From contig CAVZAA010000003.1 in the NCBI GenBank assembly GCA_963773105.1, forward strand, positions 992,001-1,056,000: a stretch of 64,000 nt of DNA. Reading direction: 5' to 3'. Below the pieces are notes generated by a model. The model searched no databases, had not been told where the DNA came from, and saw only the letters and a list, made by a program, of their open reading frames with translations. Made by a program: the position numbers and the translations under genes. Below, piece by piece: positions 15,563-24,509 of this stretch. The first letter of the stretch is position 1, and each line of letters opens with the position of its first letter. The stretch comes from Trebonia sp963773105 (GTDB taxonomy: Bacteria > Actinomycetota > Actinomycetes > Streptosporangiales > Streptosporangiaceae).

Positions 15563-17539
15563 TCAGGCGCGCAGCGCCCTGGCCCAGGCGCTCTTGCGCA
15601 GCAGCCGGAGGCCGTTGAGTCCGACGATGACGGTCGAGCCCTCGTGCCCGAGCACGCCCAGCGGCAGCGGCAGGTGCCCGGCGAGGTCCCAGACCACCAG
15701 GGCGGCGATGATCGTGGCGGCGATGGCGAGGTTGGCCGTGACCACTCGGCGGGCGCTGCGGGAGAGCGTGATGATCGCGGGGACGGTCGCCAGGTCGTCG
15801 CGCATAATCACGGCGTCGGCGGTGTCCAGGGCCAGATCAGAGCCCGCGCGGCCCATCGCGACGCCGGTGCGGGCGGCGGCGAGTGCGGGGGCGTCGTTGA
15901 CGCCATCGCCCACCAGTAGCACGCGCTGGCCGACCGCCTGGAGGGCGCGCACGGCCTCGACCTTGTCCTGCGGTAGCAGCCCGGCCCGGGTGTCGGTGAT
16001 CCCGGCCTGCGCCGCCAGCCGGCTGGCGGCGCGCTGGTTGTCGCCGGTCAGCAGCAGCGGCGCGCTGCCGGTGACCGCGGTGATCCGGGTGACGGCGTCG
16101 CTGGCGGCAGGCCGTATCCGGTCGGCGATGCCGAGCAGCGCGGCGGCGGCGCCGTCGACGCGGACCACGGCGGCGGTCTGCCCGCCGTCTTCCAGGGCGG
16201 CCGCCAGCGCCGTGATCGCGGGATCGGCGCCGGGTTCGAGCAGCCGGGCGGGGCTGCCGATCTCCACCAGGTGCCCGCCAACGCGGGCGCGGACGCCGCG
16301 GCCGGGCTGGGCGGCGAACGCCTCCGCGGGGGCGAGGGCCAGACCCGCCTCGCGGGCGGCGGCGACCACCGCCCGGCCGAGCGGGTGCTCGGACGGTACC
16401 TCGGCCGCCGCGGCCAGCGCGAGGATCTCGCGCTCGCCCCGGCCCGCGCCGGGCAGCAGCCTGATCTCGGCCAGCCGGGGGGTGCCCTCGGTCAGGGTGC
16501 CGGTCTTGTCGAAGGCGACGAGGGTGGTGGCACCGAGCTGCTCCATCACCACGGCCGATTTGACGAGGACGCCGTGCCGCCCGGCGTTGGCCATCGAGGC
16601 GAGCAGCGGCGGCATGGTGGCCAGCACCACGGCGCACGGCGAGGCGACGATCATGAACGTCATCGCGCGTAGCAGGGTCGGCTGGAACGCACCGCCTGCC
16701 AGCAGCGGCACCGCGAACAGCAGAACGGTGGCGGTGACCATGCCGATCGAGTAGCGCTGCTCGACCTGCTCGATGAACAGCTGGCCTTCGGCCTTGGTGG
16801 CGGCGGCCTCCTCGACCATGGCCACGATCCGGGCGACGACGGAATCCCTGGGCTCCCGGTCCACCCGCACGCGCAGCGCCCCGGTCCCGTTGGCGGTCCC
16901 CGCGAACACCTCGTCCCCGGCCGCCTTGGGCACCGGCAGCGGCTCGCCGGTAATCGTGGCCTGGTCCACGTCGCTGGCGCCGGAGACCACCGTGCCGTCG
17001 GCGGCGATGCGCTCGCCCGGGCGGACCAGGATCACGTCGCCGATCAGCAGGCCCGCGGCGTCCACGGTCTGCTCGACGCCTTCGTCGTCGATCCGCACAG
17101 CCTGCTCGGGGGCCAGGTCGAGGAGCCCGCGGACGGCCTGGGCGGTGCGGTGCGTCGCCACCGCCTCAAGCGCCCCCGAGGTGGCGAAGATGACGATCAG
17201 CAGGCCGCCGTCAAGGACCTGCCCGACGGCGGCGGCGCCGATCGCGGCCACCACCATGAGCAGGTCCACGTCCAGGGTCTTGGCGCGCAGCGCCGCCAGC
17301 CCGGCCAGGCCGGGTTCCCACCCGCCGGCCGCGTAGCTGGCGAGGAAGAGCGCCCACCCCACGGCGGCCGGCGCAGCGGCGAAGTGAGCGATCAGGCCGA
17401 CCGCGAACAGCGCGGTGGCGAGCGCCGCCCAGCGCACCTCGGGGAGCGACCACGCACCCGCGCGGCGGGCCCGGGCGGGGTCCGCCGCCACGACGCCGCG
17501 GGCGGTGCCCGCGCCAGCCGGGATTAGCTCGGTGGTCAT
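15563..17539 (-). CDS. P1B-4-type heavy-metal translocating ATPase (CtpD/CtpJ-like)
   Basis: 658 residues from ATG 17539, preceded by GGGAGG. Motifs: phosphorylation site FDKTGTLTEG, ATP-binding HPLGRAVV, hinge GDGVNDAPALAAA. The transmembrane metal motifs are SPC (ASPCAVVLAT) rather than CPC, and HEGST (LGHEGSTVIVG) in the last helix pair; this combination defines the P1B-4 group that exports Co2+, Fe2+ or Ni2+. There is no N-terminal cysteine metal-binding domain. It is divergent from an NmtR-like repressor, the same layout as nmtR-ctpJ of mycobacteria. Confidence 0.92.
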   Translation of the reverse strand: MTTELIPAGAGTARGVVAADPARARRAGAWSLPEVRWAALATALFAVGLIAHFAAAPAAVGWALFLASYAAGGWEPGLAGLAALRAKTLDVDLLMVVAAIGAAAVGQVLDGGLLIVIFATSGALEAVATHRTAQAVRGLLDLAPEQAVRIDDEGVEQTVDAAGLLIGDVILVRPGERIAADGTVVSGASDVDQATITGEPLPVPKAAGDEVFAGTANGTGALRVRVDREPRDSVVARIVAMVEEAAATKAEGQLFIEQVEQRYSIGMVTATVLLFAVPLLAGGAFQPTLLRAMTFMIVASPCAVVLATMPPLLASMANAGRHGVLVKSAVVMEQLGATTLVAFDKTGTLTEGTPRLAEIRLLPGAGRGEREILALAAAAEVPSEHPLGRAVVAAAREAGLALAPAEAFAAQPGRGVRARVGGHLVEIGSPARLLEPGADPAITALAAALEDGGQTAAVVRVDGAAAALLGIADRIRPAASDAVTRITAVTGSAPLLLTGDNQRAASRLAAQAGITDTRAGLLPQDKVEAVRALQAVGQRVLLVGDGVNDAPALAAARTGVAMGRAGSDLALDTADAVIMRDDLATVPAIITLSRSARRVVTANLAIAATIIAALVVWDLAGHLPLPLGVLGHEGSTVIVGLNGLRLLRKSAWARALRA

Positions 17540-17596
17540 CGCGTGCCTCCCTCGATCGCTAGCCAACGCCCCATGATACGGGATGAAATGAAGAAC

Positions 17597-17629
17597 TGTT
17601 CATATGAGCATTGCTGGTATCCTGGCGGC
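17597..17629 (+). promoter_or_regulatory. nmtR-like promoter with 14-bp operator dyad
   Basis: The near-palindrome TGTTCATATGAGCA at 17597-17610 lies immediately upstream of the -10 hexamer TATCCT (17618-17623), which is exactly 6 nt before the ATG at 17630. A dyad in the spacer of this promoter and between two divergent metal-response genes is where an ArsR/SmtB repressor would bind. Repressor identity is inferred from the neighbour. Confidence 0.65.
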
Positions 17630-18043
17630 ATGGGTCATGAGGGAAGGGAACGGGCCGGTCGCAAGGCGCCGCCCGCCGTGCTCGACGCCGCCACGGCGGC
17701 CTCGGTGGCCGAGACCCTGCAGGCCCTGGCCACCCCGAGCAGGCTGCTGATCCTCGCCCGGCTGCGCCGCGAGCCGTGCTCGGTCAGCCGGCTGTCGGCC
17801 GACATCGGGATGGAGCAGTCCGCCGTCTCCCATCAGCTGCGCCTGCTGCGGCACCTCGGCCTGGTGACAGGCACCCGGCACGGCAAGAGCACCGTCTACG
17901 CGCTCTACGACGATCACGTCGCGATGCTGCTGGACGAGGCGGTCTACCACAGCGAGCATCTGCGCCTCGGCATCCGCGACGAGTTCGCCCTTCCCGAGAC
18001 GGCCGCACCCGCCGGCGAGGACCTAGCCAGCCGGCCTGGCTAG
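17630..18043 (+). CDS. nmtR: ArsR/SmtB family metal-sensing repressor, NmtR-like
   Basis: 137 residues. Start MGHEGRERAGRK matches the metal-binding N-terminus of NmtR, whose Gly2 and His3 help hold Ni2+. The winged helix contains ATPSRLLILARL and GMEQSAVSHQLRLLRHLGLV, nearly the mycobacterial sequence. The C-terminal helix YDDHVAMLLDEAVYHSEHLR keeps the Asp, His, His, His ligands of NmtR, while the last His of the mycobacterial protein is Arg. It should derepress the divergent P1B-4 ATPase gene when Ni2+ or Co2+ binds. The message appears leaderless. Confidence 0.9.
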   Translation: MGHEGRERAGRKAPPAVLDAATAASVAETLQALATPSRLLILARLRREPCSVSRLSADIGMEQSAVSHQLRLLRHLGLVTGTRHGKSTVYALYDDHVAMLLDEAVYHSEHLRLGIRDEFALPETAAPAGEDLASRPG

Positions 18044-18070
18044 GGTGGCAGGTAACAGACAGGAGCGAAC

Positions 18071-18349
18071 ATGACATCCACGCCTGAGCCAGAGCGCCTG
18101 AGCGGCCGCCACCGCGACACGCTGGCGCAGATCTTCGCGCACCCGGTGAGCCACAACATCGAGTGGCACGCGGTGGTGTCGCTGCTCGAGGCCGTCGGCA
18201 CCGTTACCACGCACCATGACCACAAGGTTGAGGTGACGGTCGGCGACGGGCAGGCCTTCATCGACCCGCCGTCCGGCAAGGACATCGACCCCCAGACCGT
18301 CGTTGACCTGCGACGCATGCTCACGGAGGCCGGCTACCAGCCGAGCTGA
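18071..18349 (+). CDS. Small HicA-like/double-stranded RNA-binding-fold protein
   Basis: 92 residues from ATG 18071 with CAGGAG as ribosome site, 27 bp after nmtR. The pattern AHPVSHNIEWHAVVSLLEAV, a central beta segment KVEVTVGDGQAFIDPP and the C-terminal helix VVDLRRMLTEAGY resemble HicA-like proteins common in actinobacteria. The HicA catalytic His cannot be assigned safely and no HicB partner is adjacent, so toxin activity is doubtful. It is probably co-transcribed with nmtR. Confidence 0.6.
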   Translation: MTSTPEPERLSGRHRDTLAQIFAHPVSHNIEWHAVVSLLEAVGTVTTHHDHKVEVTVGDGQAFIDPPSGKDIDPQTVVDLRRMLTEAGYQPS

Positions 18350-18395
18350 CCCCGGGACGAGGGCCAGCGCAGACGAGGGCTAAGGAAGACGAGGG

Positions 18396-18791
18396 CTAGA
18401 GAAGCGGCTCGCCCGCGGGTTCGGGGCCTTCAGGTGCGTTCGGTACGTTCGCGTCCAGCAGGGTGGTGGCGCCCGCCGCGCGGGTCTGAGCGTCCTCGGT
18501 ACGCTCGCGCAGCCGCTCGATCGACTCGGCGTCGCCGTACGGGACGGCGGCCTCCACCCGGTCGCTCGCCTGCACCTCGGGCAGGTCCATCACGGCGTCG
18601 ACCAGGCTCGCCCGGTAGCCGGGGTGCGCGTACGGGTCCGCGTGCATCGACGTGCGGACGGTGCCCTCGGGGCCGTCGGCGGTGGTCACATTCGCCGCGG
18701 CGACGGTGCGGTCGCTCTCGTCCTTGATCTCTACATGGCGCGGGGGCTGGGGATTGGTCTCCACGGGGCGCGGGGTCTCTGGATTCGTCAC
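18396..18791 (-). CDS. Hypothetical actinobacterial protein
   Basis: 131 residues, acidic, no signal peptide or membrane helix. The middle part YRASLVDAVMDLPEVQASDR and AAVPYGDAESIERLRERTED recur in unannotated Streptomyces and Streptosporangiales proteins as far as I recognise. The N-terminal 40 residues are Pro-rich and the C-terminus is Pro/Glu-rich, so the folded core is about 70 residues. Function is unknown. It is transcribed toward the end of the convergent 18071 gene. Confidence 0.6.
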   Translation of the reverse strand: MTNPETPRPVETNPQPPRHVEIKDESDRTVAAANVTTADGPEGTVRTSMHADPYAHPGYRASLVDAVMDLPEVQASDRVEAAVPYGDAESIERLRERTEDAQTRAAGATTLLDANVPNAPEGPEPAGEPLL

Positions 18792-18896
18792 GGGTCTTCT
18801 CCTAGGTTCGTCGTCCTGGTAAGACCACCGGCGCGGTGACCGCGCCTGCTCCGACTGCCTGCCCGCGATCGGCCGGCCAAACCCGCTCGGGCCCGG

Positions 18897-21863
18897 TTAG
18901 TCGGTGAGGGTGGTGTAGGCGATGACGCCCCGGCGCATCGCGTCGATCGCGGCGCGGGCGGTGGCGGCGACGTCGCGGTCGCGCGGGGCGGGCTCGCGGC
19001 GTCGTGGCGCCTGGCCGTCGGCCAGGTCCTCGCTCACCGGGGGCGGCGGGGCAGCGGAGTCCTGAGCAGCGGCCGGGCGTGCCTTCGTACGGGACGACTT
19101 GCCGTTGGCGTCGTAGCCCGCGGCCGCCGCGATCTGGTCGAGCAGGTCGATGAGCTGCTTGACCGAGCGGACGAAGTCGCCCGGGGTGAGGCCTGGCACC
19201 GAGTCGAGCACGTCCTCGAGCTTGGCGCCGCGCACCCAGCGGTAGGCCGCCCAGACGAACCCGGAGTCGGGCTCGCGCAGGAACGACAGCCCGTTCCGCC
19301 GCTCCAGGTGGTCGAGCTCCGCCCAGGTCCGGCTCATCGCGGTGAGCACGTCGCGGACCGGTCCGCCGGGCAGCCGGGCGGGCTCGGCGTCGTCCGGCTG
19401 CTTGCGCGACTCGAACGACAGGACCGACACGCAGGCGGCGAGCTCGGCCGGGTTGAGTCCGTCCCAGACCTTACGGCGGATGCACTCGGCGGCCACCAGG
19501 TCGAGCTCTGAGTACAGCCGCGACAGCCGCTGGCCGTCGGCCGTGACGGTGTCGCCGTCGAGGTAGCCGAGCTCGTCGAGGACCGCGCAGACCCGGTCGA
19601 AAGTCCGCGCGATCACGTGCGAGCGGCTGTTGATCTGCCGCTCTAGGTCGTCGACCTCCTTCTGCTGCCGGAAGTAGCGCTCGCCCGCCCGGGCGTGCTG
19701 CTCGCGGTCGGGGCAGCCGTGACAGGGGTGGCGGCGGATGAGGCGGCGCAGCTCGGCGATGTCGCCGTCGCCGAGCGGCCCGCCGGAGAAGTCGGGCCCG
19801 CCACCGTCGTCGGAGTCGTGGTCGGACGAGGCGGAGGACAGGGTCCGTTCGGGATAATCCTCGTCGGCACCAGCCGACGACCGGCGGCGGCGGGACGGCG
19901 GATCCAGATCGCGGCCCGCGATCTTGGAGCGCATCGAGGAGACGAGATCGCGGCGGTGCTTGGGCGAGCGCTCGCTGAACGAGTTGGGGATCCGCAGGTG
20001 CTCCACCGGCTCGGCCGGGACCGGGAAGTCGACCGCGCCGAGCTGCTTGAGCTGGCCGTGCTCGGTGAGCACGAGCGGGCCGTCGGCCCGGTTGGGCGAG
20101 AAGCCGCCCTCGGCCGGCGGCGGGTTGAGCACCACCGCGAAGCCCGCCCGGCGGCCGGACGGGACCCGGATGATGTCGCCCCGGCGGAGGGTGGCGAGGA
20201 CCCGGCGGGCCTGCGCACGCTGGGCCGCACCACGGCTTCTGGACGCGCCGCGCTCCTCGTCGGTGAGCCGACGCCGCAGCGCCGCGTACTCCATGAAGTC
20301 GCCCCGGTCGCAGCTGACCTGGCGGGCGAGGTCGTCGGCGGCCTCCTTGACCCGGCGCAGCCTGCGGGCCAGCCCGACCACGCCCCGGTCGGCCTGGAAC
20401 TGGGCGAAGCTCGACTCCAGGAGGGCGGCGGCGCGCTGGCGGCCCGCCCGGCCGGTCAGGTTGACGGCCATGTTGTAGGAGGGGCGGAAGCTCGAGTTCA
20501 GCGGGTAGGTACGGGTGCTCGCGAGCCCGGCGACCGCGCCCGGGTCGAGGCCCGGCTGCCAGAGCACCACCGCATGCCCCTCGACGTCGATGCCCCTTCT
20601 GCCCGCGCGCCCGGTGAGCTGGGTGTACTCCCCCGGGGTGAGCGCGACGTGGGCCTCGCCGTTCCACTTGTCGAGCTTCTCGAGCACGACCGTGCGGGCG
20701 GGCATGTTGATGCCGAGGGCGAGGGTCTCGGTGGCGAAGACCGCGCGGACCAGCCCCTGGGTGAAGAGCTCCTCCACCACCTCCTTGAACACCGGCAGCA
20801 TGCCCGCGTGGTGGGCGGCGATGCCCCGGCGCAGGGCGAGTACCCAGTCGTGGTAGCCGAGGACGGTGAGGTCCTCGTCGGGGATGTCGCTGGTCCGCCG
20901 GGACGCGACCGCCTCGATCTGCTCCGCCTCGGCCGGCGTGGTCAGCCGCAGGCCCGCCTGCAGGCACTGCTGGACGGCGGCGTCGCAGCCGGCCCGGCTG
21001 AAGATGAACGTGATGGCGGGGAGCAGCCCGGCCGCGTCGAGCCGGTCGATGATCTCCGGCCGGTACGGCGGCTGGTTGCGCTTGGGCCGGTGGCCGCCCC
21101 GGCCGGGGCGGCTGGCGGGCTGGCGGATCTCCTCGCGCCGGGCCAGGCGCACCAGGTCGGGGTTGACCTGGCGGTGGTTGTCGTCGGTGAACAGGTCGTA
21201 GAGGCGGCGGCCGGCCAGCATGTGCTGCCACAGCGGCACCGGCCGGTGCTCGTCGACGATGACCTCGGTGCCGCCCCGGACCTGGGCGAGCCAGTCGCCG
21301 AACTCCTCGGCGTTGGAGACCGTGGCCGACAGCGCGACCACCCGGACCGACTCGGGGAGGTGGATGATCACCTCTTCCCAGACCGCGCCGCGTGACCGGT
21401 CGGCCAGGTAGTGCACCTCGTCGAGGACGACGTAGCCGAGGTCCTTGAGCGTCGCCGAGCCCGCATAGAGCATGTTCCGCAGCACCTCGGTGGTCATCAC
21501 CACGACGGGGGCGCTGCCGTTGACGGCGTTATCGCCGGTGAGCAGGCCCACCGTGTCGCTGTCGTAGCGCTTCACCAGGTCGTTGTACTTCTGGTTGGAG
21601 AGCGCCTTGATCGGCGTGGTGTAGAAGCACTTGCGGCCCTGCTCGAGGGCCAGGTGCACCGCGTACTCGCCCACGACGGTCTTGCCCGATCCCGTCGGCG
21701 CGGCCACCAGGACGCCGTCCCCGCTGGTAAGCGCGGTGCAGGCAGCAACCTGGAACGGGTCGAAGTCGAAGCCGTAGAGCTCGCGGAACGAGGCGAACTC
21801 AGGGGCGGCCTGCCGCTCGCGGAATCTTGCGTAGCTCTCGGCCGGGCCCACCGGAGTGCTCAT
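18897..21863 (-). CDS. helY: Ski2-like DEAD/DEAH-box RNA helicase HelY
   Basis: 988 residues. N-terminal RecA domain with Walker A AAPTGSGKTVVGEY, motif Ia TPIKALSNQKY, motif II DEVHYLADRSRG and motif III ALSATVSNA; second RecA domain with ITFIFSRAGCD and motif VI QLTGRAGRRGID; then the long C-terminal region of Ski2-like enzymes ending in a helical bundle. An acidic, Ser/Arg-rich linker at about 665-715 includes PERTLSSAS, encoded by a near-copy of the dispersed repeat described at 6.7 kb. tatC follows upstream on the same strand with 55 bp between, the usual tatA-tatC-helY order. Probable role: 3'-5' RNA unwinding. Confidence 0.93.
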   Translation of the reverse strand: MSTPVGPAESYARFRERQAAPEFASFRELYGFDFDPFQVAACTALTSGDGVLVAAPTGSGKTVVGEYAVHLALEQGRKCFYTTPIKALSNQKYNDLVKRYDSDTVGLLTGDNAVNGSAPVVVMTTEVLRNMLYAGSATLKDLGYVVLDEVHYLADRSRGAVWEEVIIHLPESVRVVALSATVSNAEEFGDWLAQVRGGTEVIVDEHRPVPLWQHMLAGRRLYDLFTDDNHRQVNPDLVRLARREEIRQPASRPGRGGHRPKRNQPPYRPEIIDRLDAAGLLPAITFIFSRAGCDAAVQQCLQAGLRLTTPAEAEQIEAVASRRTSDIPDEDLTVLGYHDWVLALRRGIAAHHAGMLPVFKEVVEELFTQGLVRAVFATETLALGINMPARTVVLEKLDKWNGEAHVALTPGEYTQLTGRAGRRGIDVEGHAVVLWQPGLDPGAVAGLASTRTYPLNSSFRPSYNMAVNLTGRAGRQRAAALLESSFAQFQADRGVVGLARRLRRVKEAADDLARQVSCDRGDFMEYAALRRRLTDEERGASRSRGAAQRAQARRVLATLRRGDIIRVPSGRRAGFAVVLNPPPAEGGFSPNRADGPLVLTEHGQLKQLGAVDFPVPAEPVEHLRIPNSFSERSPKHRRDLVSSMRSKIAGRDLDPPSRRRRSSAGADEDYPERTLSSASSDHDSDDGGGPDFSGGPLGDGDIAELRRLIRRHPCHGCPDREQHARAGERYFRQQKEVDDLERQINSRSHVIARTFDRVCAVLDELGYLDGDTVTADGQRLSRLYSELDLVAAECIRRKVWDGLNPAELAACVSVLSFESRKQPDDAEPARLPGGPVRDVLTAMSRTWAELDHLERRNGLSFLREPDSGFVWAAYRWVRGAKLEDVLDSVPGLTPGDFVRSVKQLIDLLDQIAAAAGYDANGKSSRTKARPAAAQDSAAPPPPVSEDLADGQAPRRREPAPRDRDVAATARAAIDAMRRGVIAYTTLTD

Positions 21864-21918
21864 GGCTCCAGCGTAGGGGACTTCCGCCCCACCTGATACG
21901 GGTGAGGCGCCGCGTTAC

Positions 21919-22833
21919 TTAGTTGAGCGAACTATCGATGTCGACCGGCTCGGGCGACTCGACCGGCGCCAGCTCGTCGTCGGCCAGGCCGGCGTACGGG
22001 TCGGGGTTGAGCCTGGCCCGGCGCTTGTCGTTGAAGTAGACGAAGACCTCGGCGATCTCGACCAGCGCGACCGCGATCCCGCCGAGGATGACCATCGTGG
22101 TCGGGTCGGGACTCGGGTTCACGAGGCCGGAGATCAGGAAGACGGCGAAGATCAGCATCCGGCGCCACTTGCGGAACCGCTCGTGGGTGAGGATGCCCGC
22201 CACGTTGAGCATGACGATCACCAGCGGCAGTTCGAACACGATACCGAAGCCGACGATCATTCCGGTGAAGTAGCCGAGATAGGTGTCGAAGCTCGGCAGG
22301 TTCGCCACGCCGCCAGGGGTCAGGCCGAGCAGATAGTGCAGCCCGCGGCTCATCACCAGGTAGGCGAGCACCGCGCCGGCGACGAACAGCGGGACGGCGG
22401 TGCCGGTGAACAGGTAGGCCCACTTCTTCTCGCGCGAGTACAGCCCGGGCGCGATGAACGCCCACAGCTGGTACAGCCAGACCGGGCAGGTGGCGACCAG
22501 CGCGATGTAGAACGCGAGCTTGAGGCGGAGCGAGAGCGGGTCGAAGATGCCGGTGACGGTGAGCTGGTCGCCGACCTTCGTGCACCCGGTCATGCCGTGG
22601 ATCGAGGCGTCGCAGAACGGCCGCATGATCCAGTGGATCGTCGGGTTGGAGAAGCAGAGCGCGATGATCATCCCGATGATGATGGCAATGGCTGCCTTGA
22701 CCACCCGGTTGCGCAGCTCGCGCAGGTGGTCCATCAGGGGCATCCGCCCCTCCGGGTTGGCCTGCTGCTTGGAGCGTAGATAACGCTCGCCGACGATGCG
22801 GGCACCCCTGATGGCGGAAGGCTTCGATGCCAT
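21919..22833 (-). CDS. tatC: Sec-independent protein translocase TatC
   Basis: 304 residues with six membrane helices. The N-terminal cytoplasmic signal-binding region GRMPLMDHLRELRNRVVKA is the highly conserved TatC element that contacts the twin-arginine signal peptide. The first periplasmic loop has an extra Cys-containing stretch GMTGCTKVGDQLTV, as in actinobacteria. The C-terminal tail of 50 residues is charged and hydrophilic. It forms the Tat receptor with TatA, whose gene lies 58 bp upstream. Confidence 0.95.
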   Translation of the reverse strand: MASKPSAIRGARIVGERYLRSKQQANPEGRMPLMDHLRELRNRVVKAAIAIIIGMIIALCFSNPTIHWIMRPFCDASIHGMTGCTKVGDQLTVTGIFDPLSLRLKLAFYIALVATCPVWLYQLWAFIAPGLYSREKKWAYLFTGTAVPLFVAGAVLAYLVMSRGLHYLLGLTPGGVANLPSFDTYLGYFTGMIVGFGIVFELPLVIVMLNVAGILTHERFRKWRRMLIFAVFLISGLVNPSPDPTTMVILGGIAVALVEIAEVFVYFNDKRRARLNPDPYAGLADDELAPVESPEPVDIDSSLN

Positions 22834-22891
22834 GATCGTTTACGACCGTCTTCCCGGAGGGGGATTCTGTCTGGGCTGAAGCGGCGGTCGG

Positions 22892-23224
22892 CTACTGGGC
22901 CTGCGCGCTGTCGGTCGCCTTGTTGGTGGCGACGGACTGCTGCAGGTTCGCGAGCTGCGCGCTGAGTGCGTCAATCTGCGCCTGGTGGTCGACCGGACCG
23001 GCCGTCGGCTGGATCTGGGCCGGGGTGGGCTTTGACGCGCTGTAGCTCGTCTCCGTGTCGTCGTCGTCATCGTTGTGCAGACCCTGCACTTCGGTCTTGA
23101 GGATGCGCATCGACTTGCCGAGCGAGCGAGCTGCAACCGGCAGCTTGCGCGACCCGAACAGCACGATGATCACGACCGCGACGATCAGGATCTTCCACGG
23201 GCTGTCGAACAGGTCAGCAAACAT
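22892..23224 (-). CDS. tatA: Sec-independent protein translocase TatA
   Basis: 110 residues from ATG 23224, with AAGGA 9 nt upstream. A single N-terminal helix (WKILIVAVVIIVLFG) is followed by the hinge FGSRKLPVAARSLGKSMR and an amphipathic helix, then an acidic patch and a Gln/Ala-rich tail. It pairs with TatC to make the Tat pore. In related genomes pafC lies directly upstream of tatA; here more than 5 kb of other genes separate them. Confidence 0.93.
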   Translation of the reverse strand: MFADLFDSPWKILIVAVVIIVLFGSRKLPVAARSLGKSMRILKTEVQGLHNDDDDDTETSYSASKPTPAQIQPTAGPVDHQAQIDALSAQLANLQQSVATNKATDSAQAQ

Positions 23225-23712
23225 TATTCGCGTCCTTAAAGTCACAGGGATGAGTCCCGTGCACGGGGCTCGCCTTGCCGTTGAGTCTACACTCTGCCTT
23301 CGTTGCGGCCAGGCTAGCGGATTGGCCTAGACGGGCGGTTAACGGAATCTTGCCAGCCGGTTCCGCCTCACGGCCAGACCTGAAGGGCTCATGTCGCCCG
23401 AATAGTAGCAAAGCAGTACATTTCGTCGACACGCCTGGTCGGTCGTGGTGTTGGCGTGACGCAGGTCAACCAAGCCTCCTGGCCATCGGTGCCTGACGAG
23501 TCAGGTTTCCTGGCCGGCGGCCCAGAGCATGATCGTGATCGTGAATCGGTGGTATCCGCGAACCTTGGTCAACTGACTTAGCGTAGCCTCTCTCTCACCG
23601 ATAGCGATCAATCGTCTGCCCAGCCCGGCCGGACGCTTAAGCTTGGGGGAAGCTAGCTGGAAATCTATAAAATCCTCTGCTTTCCCGATTAATCATCTGT
23701 ACGGTGCCTTGC
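23225..23712. other. Divergent intergenic region tatA / methyltransferase
   Basis: About 490 bp without a gene. It holds AGCTTGGGGGAAGCT at 23639-23653, a small hairpin, and an AT-rich stretch around 23660-23675 (TCTATAAAATCC). TACGGT lies 7 nt before the methyltransferase ATG and could be its -10. No coding potential seen on either strand. Confidence 0.4.
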
Positions 23713-24447
23713 ATGGCCACCCACGCCCTGCAGGTCCCGTCCGCAACGAGGCGACCGGAGCTTGGCATCGACTACGAGCGCTTGTATGAGTACCGGTTCC
23801 GCGATGTCGACCAGGCCGGCAAGCTGGCGGTATGGCGCGAAATCGCGCAATACGTGCATGCGCGGATGGGCGCGCCCGAGCGCATGCTCGACCCCGCGGC
23901 CGGCCGCGGTGAGTTCATCCGCTCCGTCCCGGCCGGCGAACGCTGGGCTATCGACATGGTGAAGCAGGCCGACCTCGAGGCCGACGGCGTGAAGATGATC
24001 ATCTCCGACATCATGGACGCGGACCTGCCCGAGGACTACTTCGACGGCGTGTGGGTCTCCAACTTCCTCGAGCACCTGGCCGACCAGAACGCGGTCGCGA
24101 ACCTGCTCCGCAAGCTGCACGACTCGATGACGGTGGGCGGCCGGATCGCGATCCTCGGCCCGAACTTCAAGTACTGCCCGCGGGAGTACTTCGACTGCGC
24201 CGATCACACGGTGATCCTCACCCACGTCGCGGTGGAGGAGCACCTGTACGCGGCCGGATTCGAGCTCGAGTCGGTCGCGCCGAGGTTCCTGCCGTTCTCC
24301 TTCCGCGGCCTGCTGCCGCCGTCGGCCCGGCTGACCAGGACCTATCTCCGCACGCCGGCCATGTGGCCGCTGCTTGGCAAGCAGTTCTTCCTGATCGCGC
24401 GCAAGGTCCCTGTCACCAGGGGCGTCAGCGACCCCGCCTCCGCCTAG
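23713..24447 (+). CDS. Class I SAM-dependent methyltransferase
   Basis: 244 residues from ATG 23713. The Rossmann methyltransferase core shows motif I MLDPAAGRGEFIRS (SAM-binding), an acidic residue at the end of strand 2 (WAIDMVKQADLE), motif IV FDGVWVSNFLEHL and GGRIAILGPNF. The C-terminal third is basic and hydrophobic (FSFRGLLPPSARLTRTYLR). Its partners are the two GT-C-like genes next to it on the other strand, so methylation of a sugar or lipid intermediate in the same glycan pathway is plausible but inferred. It sits inside what is normally the tatA-pafC junction. Confidence 0.8.
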   Translation: MATHALQVPSATRRPELGIDYERLYEYRFRDVDQAGKLAVWREIAQYVHARMGAPERMLDPAAGRGEFIRSVPAGERWAIDMVKQADLEADGVKMIISDIMDADLPEDYFDGVWVSNFLEHLADQNAVANLLRKLHDSMTVGGRIAILGPNFKYCPREYFDCADHTVILTHVAVEEHLYAAGFELESVAPRFLPFSFRGLLPPSARLTRTYLRTPAMWPLLGKQFFLIARKVPVTRGVSDPASA

Positions 24448-24509
24448 CAGAGCCGGCCGAGCAGGTTCTGGCCGCGCGGCGGGAGATCAGCGCCGGGGGT
24501 GGTCCCGGC

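Noticed and set aside
17611..17622. TTGCTGGTATC near nmtR as a sixth copy of the conserved-loop hairpin
   Set aside because: One mismatch, no pairing flanks, and it is explained by the nmtR -10 region.
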